DNA of 64,000 bases from Bugula neritina (GCA_964035545.1 CAXIUT010000097.1:186001-250000); one strand, 5' to 3'; counted from the stretch's first letter, positions 30,301 through 46,111 are shown. The notes: generated by a model from the sequence alone, not told the origin. Program-made: numbers and translations.

Positions 30301-32355
30301 CATACTGAAATACACTGTAACATACTGAGATACGCTGCAACATACTACAACATATTGAAATACACTGCAACACATTGAAAAATACTGCAACATACTGAAA
30401 TACACTGCAACACACCGAAAAACACTGAAAATACTGTAACACACTGAAATATACTGCAAAATACTGGAATACACTGCTACATACTGAAATATACTGCGAC
30501 ACACTGACACATACTAAAGTATACTGCAACATACTGAAATACACTGTAACATATTGAAATACACTGCAACGCATTGAAATATACTGCAATGTACTGAAAT
30601 ATATGGTAAACTACTGAAATATACTGTCACACATTGAAAAACACTGCAACATACTGAAATATACTGCGACACATTGCAATATACTGTAACATACTGAAAT
30701 AGGCTGTAGCACACTGAAATACACTGCAACTCACTGAAATATACTGCAACATACTGAAATACACTGTAACATATTGAAATATACTGCAACACACTGAAAT
30801 ATAGTGCTACATACTGAAACATACTGCAACATACTGCAACATAGTGAAATACACTGTAACATACTGAAATACACTGCAAGATACTACAACATATTTCAAT
30901 ACACTGCAACACATTGAAATATACTGCAACATACCTAAATATACGGTAATATACTGAAATATACTGTAACACATTGAAAAACACTGCAACATACTGAAAC
31001 AGACTGCAACACATTCAAATACACCACAAAATACTACAACATACTGAAATGCACTGTAACATATTGAAATACACTGCAACACATTGAAATATACTGCAAC
31101 ATACTAAAATACACTGTAACATATTGGAATACACTGCAACACATTGAAATATACTGCAAAATACTGAAATACACTGCTACATACTGAAATATACTGCAAG
31201 ATACTGCAACATACTGAAATACACTGCAACACATTGAAATATACTGCAACATACCTAAATATACGGTAATATACTAAAATATACTGTAACACATTGAAAA
31301 ACACTGCAACATACTGAAATACACTGCAACACATTCAAATACACCGCAAAATACTACAACATACTGAAATGCACTGTAACATATTAAAATACACTGCAAC
31401 ACATTGAAATAAACTGCAATGTACCGAAACATATGGTAAACTACTGAAATATACTGTCACACATTGAAAAGTACTGCAACATACTGAAATATACTGCGAC
31501 ACATTGCAATATACTGTAACATACTGAAATAAGCTGTAGCACACTGAAATACACTGCAACATACTGAAATACACTGTAACATATTAAAATATACTGCAAC
31601 ATACTGAAATACACTGCAGAATACCGAAATACACTGTAACATACTGAAATATACTGCAAAATACTGAAATACACTGCTACATACTGAAATATACTGCGAC
31701 ACACTGCGACATACTGCAACATACTAAAATACACTGTAACGTATTGAAATACACTGCAACACATTGAAATATACTGCAATGTACCGAAATATATGGTAAA
31801 CTACTGAAATATACTGTCACACATTGAAAAATACTGCAACATACTGAAATATACCGCGACACATTGCAATATACTGTAAGATACTGAAATATGCTGTAGC
31901 ACACTGAAATACACTGCAACTCACTGAAATATACTGCAACATACTGAAATACACTGTAACATACTAAAATATACTGCAACATACTGAAATACACTGCAAC
32001 ACATTGAAATATACTGCAACATACCTAAATATACGGTAATATACTGAAATATACTGTAACACATTGAAAAACACTGCAACATACTGAAATACACTGCAAC
32101 ACATTCAAATACACCGCAAAATACTACAACATACTGAAATGCACTGTAACATATTGAAATACACTGCAACACATTGAAATAAACTGCAACGTACCGAAAT
32201 ATATGGTAAACTACTGAAATATACTGTCACACATTGAAAAATACTGCAACATACTGAAATATACTGCGACACATTGCAATATACTGTAACATACTGAAAT
32301 ATGCTGTAGCACACTGAAATACACTGCAACATACTGAACTACCATGTAACATATT
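27354..32355. repeat. 7.1-kb segment, copy 2 (shortened, with a 229-bp internal duplication)
   Basis: Follows 20259 onward at offset 7095 until about 29330, then at 7324 after a 229-base tandem duplication. It holds only one copy of the nested 2.3-2.4-kb unit (from about 29907 to 32355, with the tag monomer GAACTACCAT at 32336-32345), whereas copy 1 holds two. It ends by divergence just after that tag. Confidence 0.83.
29106..29563. repeat. 229-bp local tandem duplication
   Basis: Sequence from about 29106 recurs at 29335 with offset 229. Each half contains one copy of the 9-base marker (29317 and 29546), consistent with 230 minus 1. The same region in the sister segment (about 22011-22240) is single, so the duplication arose after the 7.1-kb duplication. 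Edges are uncertain by about 15 bases because the flanks are also similar. Confidence 0.88.
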
Positions 32356-32840
32356 AAAATATACTGCAACATACTGAAATACACTGCAGAATACCGAAAT
32401 ACACTGTAACATACTGAAATATACTGCAAAATACTGAAATACACTGCTACATACTGAAATATACTGCGACACACTGCGACATACTGCAACATACTAAAAT
32501 ACACTGTAACATATTGAAATACACTGCAACACATTAAAATATACTGCAATGTACCGAAATATATGGTAAACTACTGAAATATACTGTCACACATTGAAAA
32601 ATACTGCAACATACTGAAATATACTGCGACACATTGCAATATACTGTAACATACTGAAATATGCTGTATCACACTGAAATACACTGCAACTCACTGAAAT
32701 ATACTGCAACATACTGAAACACACTGTAACATATTGAAATATACTGCAACATACTGAATACATTGCTACATACTGAAATATACTGCAACATACTGCAACA
32801 TACTGAAATACACTGTAACGTACTGAAATACGCTGCAACA
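32356..32840. repeat. Connecting satellite, 485 bp
   Basis: Decamer satellite linking the 7.1-kb copy to the 1929-bp tandem pair. It contains the 60-base marker module (CTGCAATGTA near 32547) and a 9-base CTGAATACA monomer at 32754-32762, as in b units and the 3127-bp units. No gene seen. Confidence 0.8.
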
Positions 32841-34769
32841 TACTACAACATATTGAAAGACACTGCAACACATTGAAATATACTGCAACATACCTAAATA
32901 TACGGTAATATACCAAAATGTACTGTGACACATTGAAAAGTACTGCTACATACTGAAATATACTGCAACATACTGCAACATACTGAAATACACTGCAACA
33001 CATTCAAATACACCGCAAAATACTAAAACATACTGAAATGCGCTGTAACATATTGAAATACACTGCAACGCATTGAAATATACTGCAATGTACTGAAATA
33101 TATGGTAAACTACTGAAATATACTGTCACACATTGAAAAACACTGCAACATACTGAAATATACTGCGACACATTGCAATATACTGTAACATACTGAAATA
33201 TGCTGTAGCACACTGAAATACACTGCAACTCACTGAAATATACTGCAACATACTGAAATACACTGTAACATATTGAAATATACTGCAACACACTGAAATA
33301 TAGTGCTACATACTGAAACATACTGCAACATACTGCAACATAGTGAAATACACTGTAACATACTGAAATACACTGCAAGTTACTACAACATATTTCAATA
33401 CACTGCAACACATTGAAATATACTGCAACATACGTAAATATACGGTAATATACTGAAATATACTGTAACACATTGAAAAACACTGCAACATACTGAAACA
33501 CACTGCAACACATTCAAATACACCGCAAAATACTACAACATACTGAAATGCACTGTAACATATTGAAATACACTGCAACACATTGAAATATACTGCAACA
33601 TACTAAAATACACTGTAACATATTGGAATACACTGCAACACATTGAAATATACTGCAAAATACTGAAATACACTGCTACATACTGAAATATACTGCAACA
33701 TACTGCAACATACTGAAATGCACTGCAACACATTGAAATATACTGCAACATACCTAAATATACGGTAATATACTGAATTATACTGTAACACATTGAAAAA
33801 CACTGCAACATACTGAAATACACTGCAACACATTCAAATACACCGCAAAATACTACAACATACTGAAATGCACTGTAACATATTGAAATACACTGCAACA
33901 CATTGAAATAAACTGCAATGTACTGAAATATATGGTAAACTACTGAAATATACTGTCACACATTGAAAAATACTGCAACATACTGAAATATACTGCGACA
34001 CATTGCAATATACTGTAACATACTGAAATATGCTGTAGCACACTGAAATACACTGCAACATACTGAAATACACTGTAACATGTTAAAATATACTGCAACA
34101 TACTGAAATACACTGCAGAATACCGAAATACACTGTAACATACTGAAATATACTGCAAAAAACTGAAATACACTGCTACATACTGAAATATACTGCGACA
34201 CACTGCGACATACTGCAACATACTAAAATACACTGTAACATATTGAAATACACTGCAACACATTGAAATATACTGCAATGTACCGAAATATATGGTAAAC
34301 TACTGAAATATACTGTCACACATTGAAAAATACTGCAACATACTGAAATATACTGCGACACATTGCAATATACTGTAACATACTGAAATATGCTGTAGCA
34401 CACTGAAATACACTGCAACTCACCGAAATATACTGCAACATACTGAAACACACTGTAACATATTGAAATATACTGCAACATACTGAAATACATTGCTACA
34501 TACTGAAATATACTGCAACATACTGCAACATACTGAAATACACTGTAACGTACTGAAATACGCTGGAACATACTACAACATATTGAAAGACACTGCAACA
34601 CATTGAAATATACTGCAAGATACCTAAATATACGGTAATATACCAAAATATACTGTGACACATTGAAAAATACTGCAACATACTGAAATACACTGCAACA
34701 CAACGAAAAACACTGAAAATACTGTAACACACTGAAATATACTTCAAAATACTGAAATACACTGCTACA
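32841..34769. repeat. 1929-bp higher-order unit, copy 1
   Basis: Recurs at offset 1929 from 34770. One 9-base monomer (34713) gives 1930 minus 1. The left edge is visible because CTACAACATA at 32842 follows a C-class monomer of a different kind than at 34771. Shared private variants with copy 2 include CTGAATTATA near 33774 and TGTTAAAATA near 34081. Confidence 0.87.
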
Positions 34770-36698
34770 TACTACAACATATTGAAAGACACTGCAACAC
34801 ATTGAAATATACTGCAACATACCTAAATATACGGTAATATACCAAAATGTACTGTGACACATTGAAAAGTACTGCTACATACTGAAATATACTGCAACAT
34901 ACTGCAACATACTGAAATACACTGCAACACATTCAAATACACCGCAAAATACTAAAACATACTGAAATGCACTGTAACATATTGAAATACACTGCAACGC
35001 ATTGAAATATACTGCAATGTATTGAAATATATGGTAAACTACTGAAATATACTGTCACACATTGAAAAACACTGCAACATACTGAAATATACTGCGACAC
35101 ATTGCAATATACTGTAACATACTGAAATATGCTGTAGCACACTGAAATACACTGCAACTCACTGAAATATACTGCAACATACTGAAATACACTGTAACAT
35201 ATTGAAATATACTGCAACACACTGAAATATAGTGCTACATACTGAAACATACTGCAACATACTGCAACATAGTGAAATACACTGTAACATACTGAAATAC
35301 ACTGCAAGATACTACAACATATTTCAATACACTGCAACACATTGAAATATACTGCAACATACGTAAATATACGGTAATATACTGAAATATACTGTAACAC
35401 ATTTAAAAACACTGCAACATACTGAAACACACTGCAACACATTCAAATACACCGCAAAATACTACAACATACTGAAATGCACTGTAACATATTGAAATAC
35501 ACTGCAACACATTGAAATATACTGCAACATACTAAAATACACTGTAACATATTGGAATACACTGCAACACATTGAAATATACTGCAAAATACTGAAATAC
35601 ACTGCTACATACTGAAATATACTGCAACATACTGCAACATACTGAAATGCACTGCAACACATTGAAATATACTGCAACATACCTAAATATACGGTAATAT
35701 ACTGAATTATACTGTAACACATTGAAAAACACTGCAACATACTGAAATACACTGCAACACATTCAAATACACCGCAAAATACTACAACATACTGAAATGC
35801 ACTGTAACATATTGAAATACACTGCAACACATTGAAATAAACTGCAATGTACTGAAATATATGGTAAACTACTGAAATATACTGTCACACATTGAAAAAT
35901 ACTGCAACATACTGAAATATACTGCGACACATTGCAATATACTGTAACATACTGAAATATGCTGTAGCACACTGAAATACACTGCAACATACTGAAATAC
36001 ACTGTAACATGTTAAAATATACTGCAACATACTGAAATACACTGCAGAATACCGAAATACACTGTAACATACTGAAATATACTGCAAAAAACTGAAATAC
36101 ACTGCTACATACTGAAATATACTGCGACACACTGCGACATACTGCAACATACTAAAATACACTGTAACATATTGAAATACACTGCAACACATTGAAATAT
36201 ACTGCAATGTACCGAAATATATGGTAAACTACTGAAATATACTGTCACACATTGAAAAACACTGCAACATACTGAAATATACTGCGACACATTTCAATAT
36301 ACTGTAACATACTGAAATAGGCTGTAGCACACTGAAATACACTGCAACTCACTGAAATATACTGCAACATACTGAAATACACTGTAACATATTGAAATAT
36401 ACTGCAACATACTGAAATACATTGCTACATACTGAAATATACTGCAACATACTGCAACATACTGAAATACACTGTAACGTACTGAAATACGCTGCAACAT
36501 ACTACAACATATTGAAAGACACTGCAACACAGTGAAATATACTGCAACATACCTAAATATACGGTAATATACTAAAATATACTGTAACACATTGAAAAAT
36601 ACTGCAACATACTGAAATACACTGCAAGACACCGAAAAACACTGAAAATACTGTAACACACTGAAATATACTGCAAAACACTGAAATACACTGCTACA
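34770..36698. repeat. 1929-bp higher-order unit, copy 2
   Basis: Tandem partner of 32841-34769, with the 9-base marker at 36642. Identity is very high to about 36250. The last 450 bases differ more (for example CTGAAATACA near 36370 where copy 1 has CTGAAACACA, and CTGCAACATA near 36494 where copy 1 has CTGGAACATA). The right part may have been converted from another unit. Confidence 0.82.
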
Positions 36699-37360
36699 TA
36701 CTGAAATATACTGCGACACACTGCAACATACTGCAACATACTAAAGTATACTGCAACATACTGAAATACACTGTAAAATACTGAAATACACTATAACATA
36801 CTGAAATATCTTGCAACATACTGAAATATACTGCAACATACTGAAATATACTGCAACACACTGCAACATACTGCAACATACTAGAATACACTGTAACATA
36901 ATGAAATACACTGCAACACATTGAAATATACTGCAAAATACTGAAAAACACTGCTATATACTGAAATACACTGCAACACACTGCAACATACCAAAATATA
37001 CTGCAACATACTGAAATACACTGCAACATACTGAAATACACTGCAAAATACTGAAATACACTGTAACATACTGAAGTATACTGCAACATACTGAAATACA
37101 CTGCTACATACTGAAATATACTGCAACACACAGCAACATACTGCAACATACTAAAATACACTGTAACATATTGGAATACACTGCAACACATTGAAATATA
37201 CTGCAAAATACTGAAATACACTGCTACATACTGAAATATACTGCAACATACTGCAACATACTGAAATACACTGCAACACATTCAAATACACCGCAAAATA
37301 CTACAACATACTGAAATGCACTGTAACATATTGAAATACACTGCAACACATTGAAATATA
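36699..37360. repeat. Connecting satellite, about 660 bp
   Basis: Decamer satellite carrying the CTAAAGTATA ... CTATAACATA module (36741-36800), also found near 3491-3548, 12491-12550, 16478-16537, 22321-22380, 29645-29704, 45839-45898 and 50897-50956. No gene seen. Confidence 0.8.
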
Positions 37361-39070
37361 CTGCAATGTACCGAAATATATTGTAAACTACTGAAATATA
37401 CTGTCACACATTGAAAAGTACTGCAACATACTGAAATATACTGCGACACGTTGCAATATACTGTAACATACTGAAATATGCTGCAGCACACTGAAATACA
37501 CTGCAACTCACTGAAATATACTGCAACATACTGAAATACACTGTAACATATTAAAATATACTGCAACATACTGAAATACAGTGCTACATACTGAAATATA
37601 CTGCAACATACTGCAACATAGTGAAATACACTGTAACATACTGAAATACACTGCGACATACTACAACATATTGAAAGACACTGCAACACATTGAAATATA
37701 CTGCAACACACCTAAATATACGGTAATATACCAAAATATACTGTAACACATTAAAAAACACTGCAACTTACTGAAATACACTGCAACACACTGAAATACA
37801 CTGCAAAATACTGTAACACACTGAAATATACTGCAACACACTGTAATTTACTGCAACATACTAAAATATACTGCAACATACTGAAATACACTACAAAATA
37901 CTGAAATATACTGCAACACACTGCAACTTACTGCAACATACTAAAATACACTGTAACATATTGAATTACACTGCAACACATTGAAATATACTGCAAAATA
38001 CTGAAATACACTGCTACATACTGAAATATACTGCGACACACTGCAACATACTGCAACATACTAAAATATACTGCAACATACTGAAATACACTGCAAAATA
38101 CTGAAATACACTGTAACATACTGAAATATACTGCAACATACTGAAATACACTGCTACATACTGAAATATACTGCAAAATACTGCAACATACTAAAATACA
38201 ATGTAACATATTGAAATACACTGCAACACATTGAAATATACTGCAAAATACTGAAATACTTTGCTACATACTGAAATATACTGCGACACACTGCAACATA
38301 CCGCAACATACTAAAATACACTGCAACATACTGAAATACACTGCAGAATACTGAAATACACTGTAACATACTGAAATATACTGCAGAATACTGAAATACA
38401 CTGCTACATACTGAATTATACTGCAACACACTGCGACATACTGCAACATACTAAAATACACTGTAACATATTGAAATACACTGCAACACATTGAAATATA
38501 CTGCAATGTACCGAAATATATGGTAAACTACTGAAATATACTGTCACACAATGAAAATTACTGCAACATACTGAAATATACTGCGACACATTGCAATATA
38601 CTGTAGCATACTGAAATACGCTGTAGCACACTGAAATACACTGCAACTCACTGAAATATACTGCAATATACTGAAACACACTGTAACATATTGAAATATA
38701 CTGCAACATACTGAAATACATTGCTACATACTGAAATATACTGCAACATACTGCAACATACTGAAATACACTGTAACATACTGAGATACGCTGCAACATA
38801 CTACAACATATTGAAAGACACTGCAACACATTGAAATATACTGCAACATACCTAAATATACGGTAATATACCAAAATATACTGTAACACATTGAAAAATA
38901 CTGCAACATACTGAAATACACTGCAACACACCGAAAAACACTGAAAATACTGTAACACACTGAAATATACTGCAAAATACTGGAATACACTGCTACATAC
39001 GGAAATATACTGCGACACACTGCAACATACTAAAGTATACTGCAACATACTGAAATACACTGCAACACAT
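37361..39070. repeat. Diverged relative of the 5' array unit (matches about 971-2640)
   Basis: Colinear with unit a at offset 36390, changing to 36430 after two extra dimers near 37531-37570. It has the same sequence of marked variants: TTGTAAACTA (37381), CTAATATACA-region equivalents, ATTGAATTAC, CTTTGCTACA context (about 38259) and the 9-base marker (38941 = 2511 + 36430). Substitutions are clearly more frequent than between the 5' copies, so it is an older relative, not part of the same recent amplification. Confidence 0.8.
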
Positions 39071-39189
39071 TGAAATATACTGCAAAATACTGAAATACAC
39101 TGCTATATACTGAAATACACTGCAACACACTACAACATACTGCAACATACGAAAATATACTGCAACATACTGAAATACACTGCAAAATT

Positions 39190-42100
39190 TTGAAATACAC
39201 TGTAACATACTGAAGTATACTGCAAAATACTGAAATACACTGCTACATACTGAAATATACTGCAACACACTGCGACATACTGCAACATACTAAAATACAC
39301 TGTAACATATTGAAATACACTGCAACACATTGAAATATACTGCAATGTACTGAAATATATGCTAAACTACTGAAATATACTGTCACACAATGAAAAACAC
39401 TGCAACATAATGATATATACTGCGACACAATGCAATATACTGTAACATACTGAAATAGGCTGTAGCATACTGAAATACACTGCAACTCACTGAAATATAC
39501 TGCAACATACTGAAATACACTGTAACATATTGAAATATACTGCAACATACTGAAATATAGTGCTACATACTGAAATAGACTGCAACATACTGCAACATAG
39601 TGAATCACACTGTAACATACTGAAATACACTGCAAAATACTACAACATATTGAAATACACTGCAACACATTGAAATATACTGCAACATACCTAAATATAC
39701 TGTAATATACTGAAATATACTGTAACACATTGAAAAACACTGCAACATACTGAAAGACACTGCAACGCACTGAGATACACCGCAAAATACTACAACATAC
39801 TGAAATGCACTGTAACATATTGAAATACACTGCAACACATTGAAATATACTGCAATGTACCGAAATATATTGTCAACTACTGAAATATACTGTCACACAT
39901 TGAAAAGTACTGCAACATACTGAAATATACTGCGACACGTTGCAATATACTGTAACATACTGAAATATGCTGTAGCACACTGAAATACACTGCAACTCAC
40001 TGAAATACACTGCAACACACTGAAATACACTGCAAAATACTGTAACACACTGAAATATACTGCAACACACTGTAATTTACTGCAACATACTAAAATATAC
40101 TGCAACATACTGAAATACACTACAAAACACTGAAATATACTGCAACACACTGCAACTTACTGCAACATACTAAAATACACTGTAACATATTGAATTACAC
40201 TGCAACACATTGAAATATACTTCAAAATACTGAAATACACTGCTACATACTGAAATATACTGCGACACACTGCAACATACTGCAACATACTAAAATACAC
40301 TGCAACATACTGAAATACACTGCAAAATACTGAAATACACTGTAACATACTGAAATATACTGCAACATACTGAAATACACTGCTACATACTGAAATATAC
40401 TGCAAAATACTGCAACATACTAAAATACAATGTAACATATTGAAATACACTGCAACACATTGAAATATACTGCAAAATACTGAAATACTTTGCTACATAC
40501 TGAAATATACTGCGACACACTGCAACATACTGCAACATACTAAAATACACTGCAACATACTGAAATACACTGCAGAATACTGAAATACACTGCTACATAC
40601 TGAATTATACTGCAACACACTGCGACATACTGCAACATACTAAAATACACTGTAACATATTGAAATACACTGCAACACATTGAAATATACTGCAATGTAC
40701 CGAAATATATGGTAAACTACTGAAATATACTGTCACACAATGAAAATTACTGCAACATACTGAAATATACTGCGACACAATGCAATATACTGTAACATAC
40801 TGAAATAGGCTGTAGCATACTGAAATACACTGCAACTCACTGAAATATACTGCAACATACTGAAATACACCGTAACATATTGAAATATACTGCAACATAC
40901 TGAAATATAGTGCTACATACTGAAATAGACTGCAACATACTGCAACATAGTGAATCACACTGTAACATACTGAAATACACTGCAAAATACTACAACATAT
41001 TGAAATACACTGCAACACATTGAAATATACTGCAACATACCTAAATATACTGTAATATACTGAAATATACTGTAACACATTGAAAAACACTGCAACATAC
41101 TGAAATACACTGCAACGCACTGAGATACACCGCAAAATACTACAACATACTGAAATGCACTGTAACATATTGAAATACACTGCAACACATTGAAATATAC
41201 TGCAATGTATCGAAATATATTGTCAACTACTGAAATATACTGTCACACATTGAAAAGTACTGCAACATACTGAAATATACTGCGACACGTTGCAATATAC
41301 TGTAACATACTGAAATATGCTGTAGCACACTAAAATACACTGCAACTCACTGAAATACACTGCAACACACTGAAATACACTGCAAAATACTGTAACACAC
41401 TGAAATATACTGCAACACACTGTAATTTACTGCAACATACTAAAATATACTGCAACATACTGAAATACACTACAAAACACTGAAATATACTGCAACACAC
41501 TGCAACTTACTGCAACATACTAAAATACACTGTAACATATTGAATTACACTGCAACACATTGAAATATACTGCAAAATACTGAAATACACTGCTACATAC
41601 TGAAATATACTGCGACACACTGCAACATACTGCAACATACTAAAATATACTGCAACATACTGAAATACACTGCAAAATACTGAAATACACTGTAACATAC
41701 TGAAATATACTGCAACATACTGAAATACACTGCTACATACTGAAATATACTGCAAAATACTGCAACATACTAAAATACAATGTAACATATTGAAATACAC
41801 TGCAACACATTGAAATATACTGCAAAATACTGAAATACTTTGCTACATACTGAAATATACTGCGACACACTGCAACATACTGCAAAATACTGAAATACAC
41901 TGTAACATACTGAAGTATACTGCAAAATACTGAAATACACTGCTACATACTGAAATATACTGCAACACACTGCGACATACTGCAACATACCAAAATACAC
42001 TGTAACATATTGAAATACACTGCAACACATTGAAATATACTGCAATGTACTGAAATATATGCTAAACTACTGAAATATACTGTCACACAATGAAAAACAC

Positions 42101-42240
42101 TGCAACATACTGATATATACTGCGACACATTGCAATATACTGTAACGTACTGAAATAGGCTGTAGCATACTGAAATACACTGCAACTCACTGAAATATAC
42201 TGCAACATACTGAAATACACTGTAACATATTGATATATAC
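39190..42240. repeat. 1350-bp higher-order array, about 2.26 copies
   Basis: Copies run approximately 39190-40539, 40540-41889 and a partial 41890-42240. Offsets are exactly 1350 (for example 39605 to 40955) and 2700 (39201 to 41901). No length-variant monomer occurs inside, consistent with an exact multiple of ten. Most of the content is again the 5'-array module set. The third copy stops near 42240, where CTGCCACAGA replaces the expected monomer. The second and third copies lie partly inside the first 5058-bp copy. Confidence 0.82.
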
Positions 42241-45200
42241 TGCCACAGACTGCAACATACTGCAACATACCAGAATACACTGTAACATAATGAAATACAC
42301 TGAAACACATTGAAATATACTGCAAATTACTGAAATACACTGCTATATACTGAAATACACTGCAACACACTACAACATACTGCAACATACGAAAATATAC
42401 TGCAACATACTGAAATACACTGCAAAATACTGAAATACACTGTAACATACTGAAGTATGCTGCAACATACTGAAATACACTGCTACATACTCAAATATAC
42501 TGCAACATACTGCAACATACTGAAATACACTGCAACACATTCAAATACACCGCAAAATACTACAACATACTGAAATGCACTGTAACATATTGAAATACAC
42601 TGCAACGCATTGAAATATACTGCAATGTACCGAAATATATGGTAAACTACTGAAATATACTGTCACACATCGAAAAACACTGCAACATACTGAAATATAC
42701 TGCGACACATTGCAATATACTGTAACATACTGAAATAGGCTGTAGCACACTGAAATACACTGCAACTCACTGAAATATACTGCAACATACTGAAATACAC
42801 TGTAACATATTGAAATATACTGCAACATACTGAAATATAGTGCTACATACTGAAATATACTGCAACATACTGCAACATAGTGAAATACACTGTAACATAC
42901 TGAAATACACTGCAACATACTACAACATATTGAAATACACTGCAACACATTGAAATATACTTCAACATACCTAAATATACGGTAATATACTGAAATATAC
43001 TGTAACACATTGCAAAACACTGCAACATACTTAAATACACTGCAACACATTCAAATACACCGCAAAATACTACAACATACTGAAATGCACTGTAACATAT
43101 TGAAATACACTGCAACACATTGAAAAATACTGCGATGTACCGAAATATATGGTAAACTACTGAAATATACTGTCACACATTGAAAAATACTGCAACATAC
43201 TGAAATATACTGCGACGCATTGCAATATACTGTAACATACTGAAATATGCTGTAGCACACTGAAATACACTGCAACATACTGAAATACACTGTAACATAC
43301 TGAAATATACTGCAAAATACTGAAATACACTGCTACATACTGAAATATACTGCGACACACTGTGACATACTGCAACATACTAAAATACACTGTAACATAT
43401 TGAAATACACTGCAACACATTGAAATATACTGCAATGTACCGAAATATATGGTAAACTACTGAAATATACTGGGACACATTGCAATATACTGTAACATAC
43501 TGAAATATGCTGTAGCACACTGAAATACACTGCAACTCACTGAAATATACTGCAACATACTGAAACACACTGTAACATATTGAAATATACTGCAACATAC
43601 TGAAATACATTGCTACATACTGAAATATACTGCAACATACTGCAACATACTGAAATACACTGTAACATACTGAAATACGCTGCAACATACTACAACATAT
43701 TGAAAGACACTGCAACACATTGAAATATACTGCAACATACCTAAATATACGGTAATATACCAAAATATACTGTAACACATTGAAAAATACTGCAACATAC
43801 TGAAATACACTGCAACACACCGAAAAACACTGAAAATACTGTAACACACTGAAATATACTGCAAAATACTGAAATACACTGCTCCATACTGAAATATACT
43901 GCGACACACTGCAACATACTGCAACATACTAAAGTATACTGCAACATACTGAAATACACTGCAACACATTTAAATATACTGCAAAATACTGAAATACACT
44001 GCTACATACTGAAATACACTGCAACACATTCAAATACACCGAAAAATACTACAACATACTGAAATGCACTGTAACATATTGAAATACACTGCAACGCATT
44101 GAAATATACTGCAATGTACTGAAATATGTGGTAAACTACTGAAATATACTGTCACACATTGAAAAACACTGCAACATACTGAAATATACTGCGACACATT
44201 GCAATATACTGTAACATACTGAAATAGGCTGTAGCACACTGAAATACACTGCAACTCACTGAAATATACTGCAACCTACTGAAATACACTGTAACATATT
44301 GAAATATACTGCAACACACTGAAATATAGTGCTACATACTGAAATATACTGCAACATACTGCAACATAGTGAAATACACTGTAACATACTGAAATACACA
44401 GCAACATACTACAACATATTTCGATACACTGCAACACATTGAAATATACTGCAACATACCTAAATATACGGTAATATACTGAAATATACTGTAACACATT
44501 GAAAAACACTGCAACATACTGAAATACACTGCAACACATTCAAATACATCGCAAAATACTACAACATACTGAAATGCACTGTAACATATTGAAATACACT
44601 GCAACACATTGAAATATACTGCAACATACTAAAATACACTGTAACATATTGGAATACACTGCAACACATTGAAATATACTGCAAAATACTGAAATACACT
44701 GCTACATACTGAAATATACTGCAACATACTGCAACATACTGAAATACACTGCAACACATTGAAATATACTGCAACATACCTAAATATACGGTAATATACT
44801 GAAATATACTGTAACACATTGAAAAACACTGCAACATACTGAAATACACTGCAACACATTCAAATACACCGCAAAATACTACAACATACTGAAATGCACT
44901 GTAACATATTGAAATACACTGCAACACATTGAAATAAACTGCAATGTACCGAAATATATGGTAAACTACTGAAATATACTGTCACACATTGAAAAATACT
45001 GCAACATACTGAAATATACTGCGACACATTGCAATATACTGTAACATACTGAAATATGCTGTAGCACACTGAAATACACTGCAACATACTGAAATACACT
45101 GTAACATATTAAAATATACTGCAACATACTGAAATACACTGCAGAATACCGAAATACACTGTAACATACTGAAATATACTGCAAAATACTGAAATACACT

Positions 45201-46111
45201 GCTACATACTGAAATATACTGCGACACACTGCGACATACTGCAACATACTAAAATACACTGTAACATATTGAAATACACTGCAACACTTTGAAATATACT
45301 GCAATGTACCGAAATATATGGTAAACTGCTGAAATATACTGTCACACATTGAAAGATACTGCAACATACTGAAATATACTGCGACACATTGCAATATACT
45401 GTAACATACTGAAATATGCTGTAGCACACTGAAATACACTGCAACTCACTGAATTATACTGCAACATACTGAAACACACTGTAACATATTGAAATATACT
45501 GCAACATACTGAAATACATTGCTACATACTGAAATATACTGCAACATACTGCAACATACTGAAATACACTGTAACGTACTGAAATACGCTGCAACATACT
45601 ACAACATATTGAAAGACACTGCAACACATTGAAATATACTGCAACATACCTAAATATACGGTAATATACCAAAATATACTGTAACACATTGAAAAATACT
45701 GCAACATACTGAAATACACTGCAACACAACGAAAAACACTGAAAATACTGTAACACACTGAAATATACTGCAAAATACTGAAATACACTGCTACATACTG
45801 AAATATACTGCGACACACTGCAACATACTGCAACATACTAAAGTATACTGCAACATACTGAAATACACTGTAAAATACTGAAATACACTATAACATATTG
45901 AAATATACTGCAACATACTGAAATATACTGCTACATACTGAAATATACTGCAACACACTGCAACATACTGCAACATACTAGAATACACTGTAACATAATG
46001 AAATACACTGCAACACATTGAAATATACTGCAAAATACTGAAATACACTGCTATATACTGAAATACACTGCAACACACTACAACATACTGCAACATACTA
46101 AAATATACTGT
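41054..46111. repeat. 5058-bp higher-order unit, copy 1
   Basis: Recurs in tandem at offset 5058 from 46112. Two 9-base monomers (43830 and 45739) give 5060 minus 2. The few differences seen by eye include CTGAAACACA near 42300, CTTCAACATA near 42960, CTGCGACGCA against CTGCGACGCT near 43211, and CACAGCAACA near 44396. This is among the most recent events in the window. Confidence 0.9.

Noticed and set aside
34176-34862. 228-codon - strand open frame
   Set aside because: Satellite translation spanning the join of the 1929-bp copies; no protein features beyond the ten-residue period.
44420-44430. Possible CENP-B-box-like site (TTTCGATACA; also at 49478)
   Set aside because: Only the TTCG part fits. 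The required downstream CGGG is absent, and CG is rare throughout.
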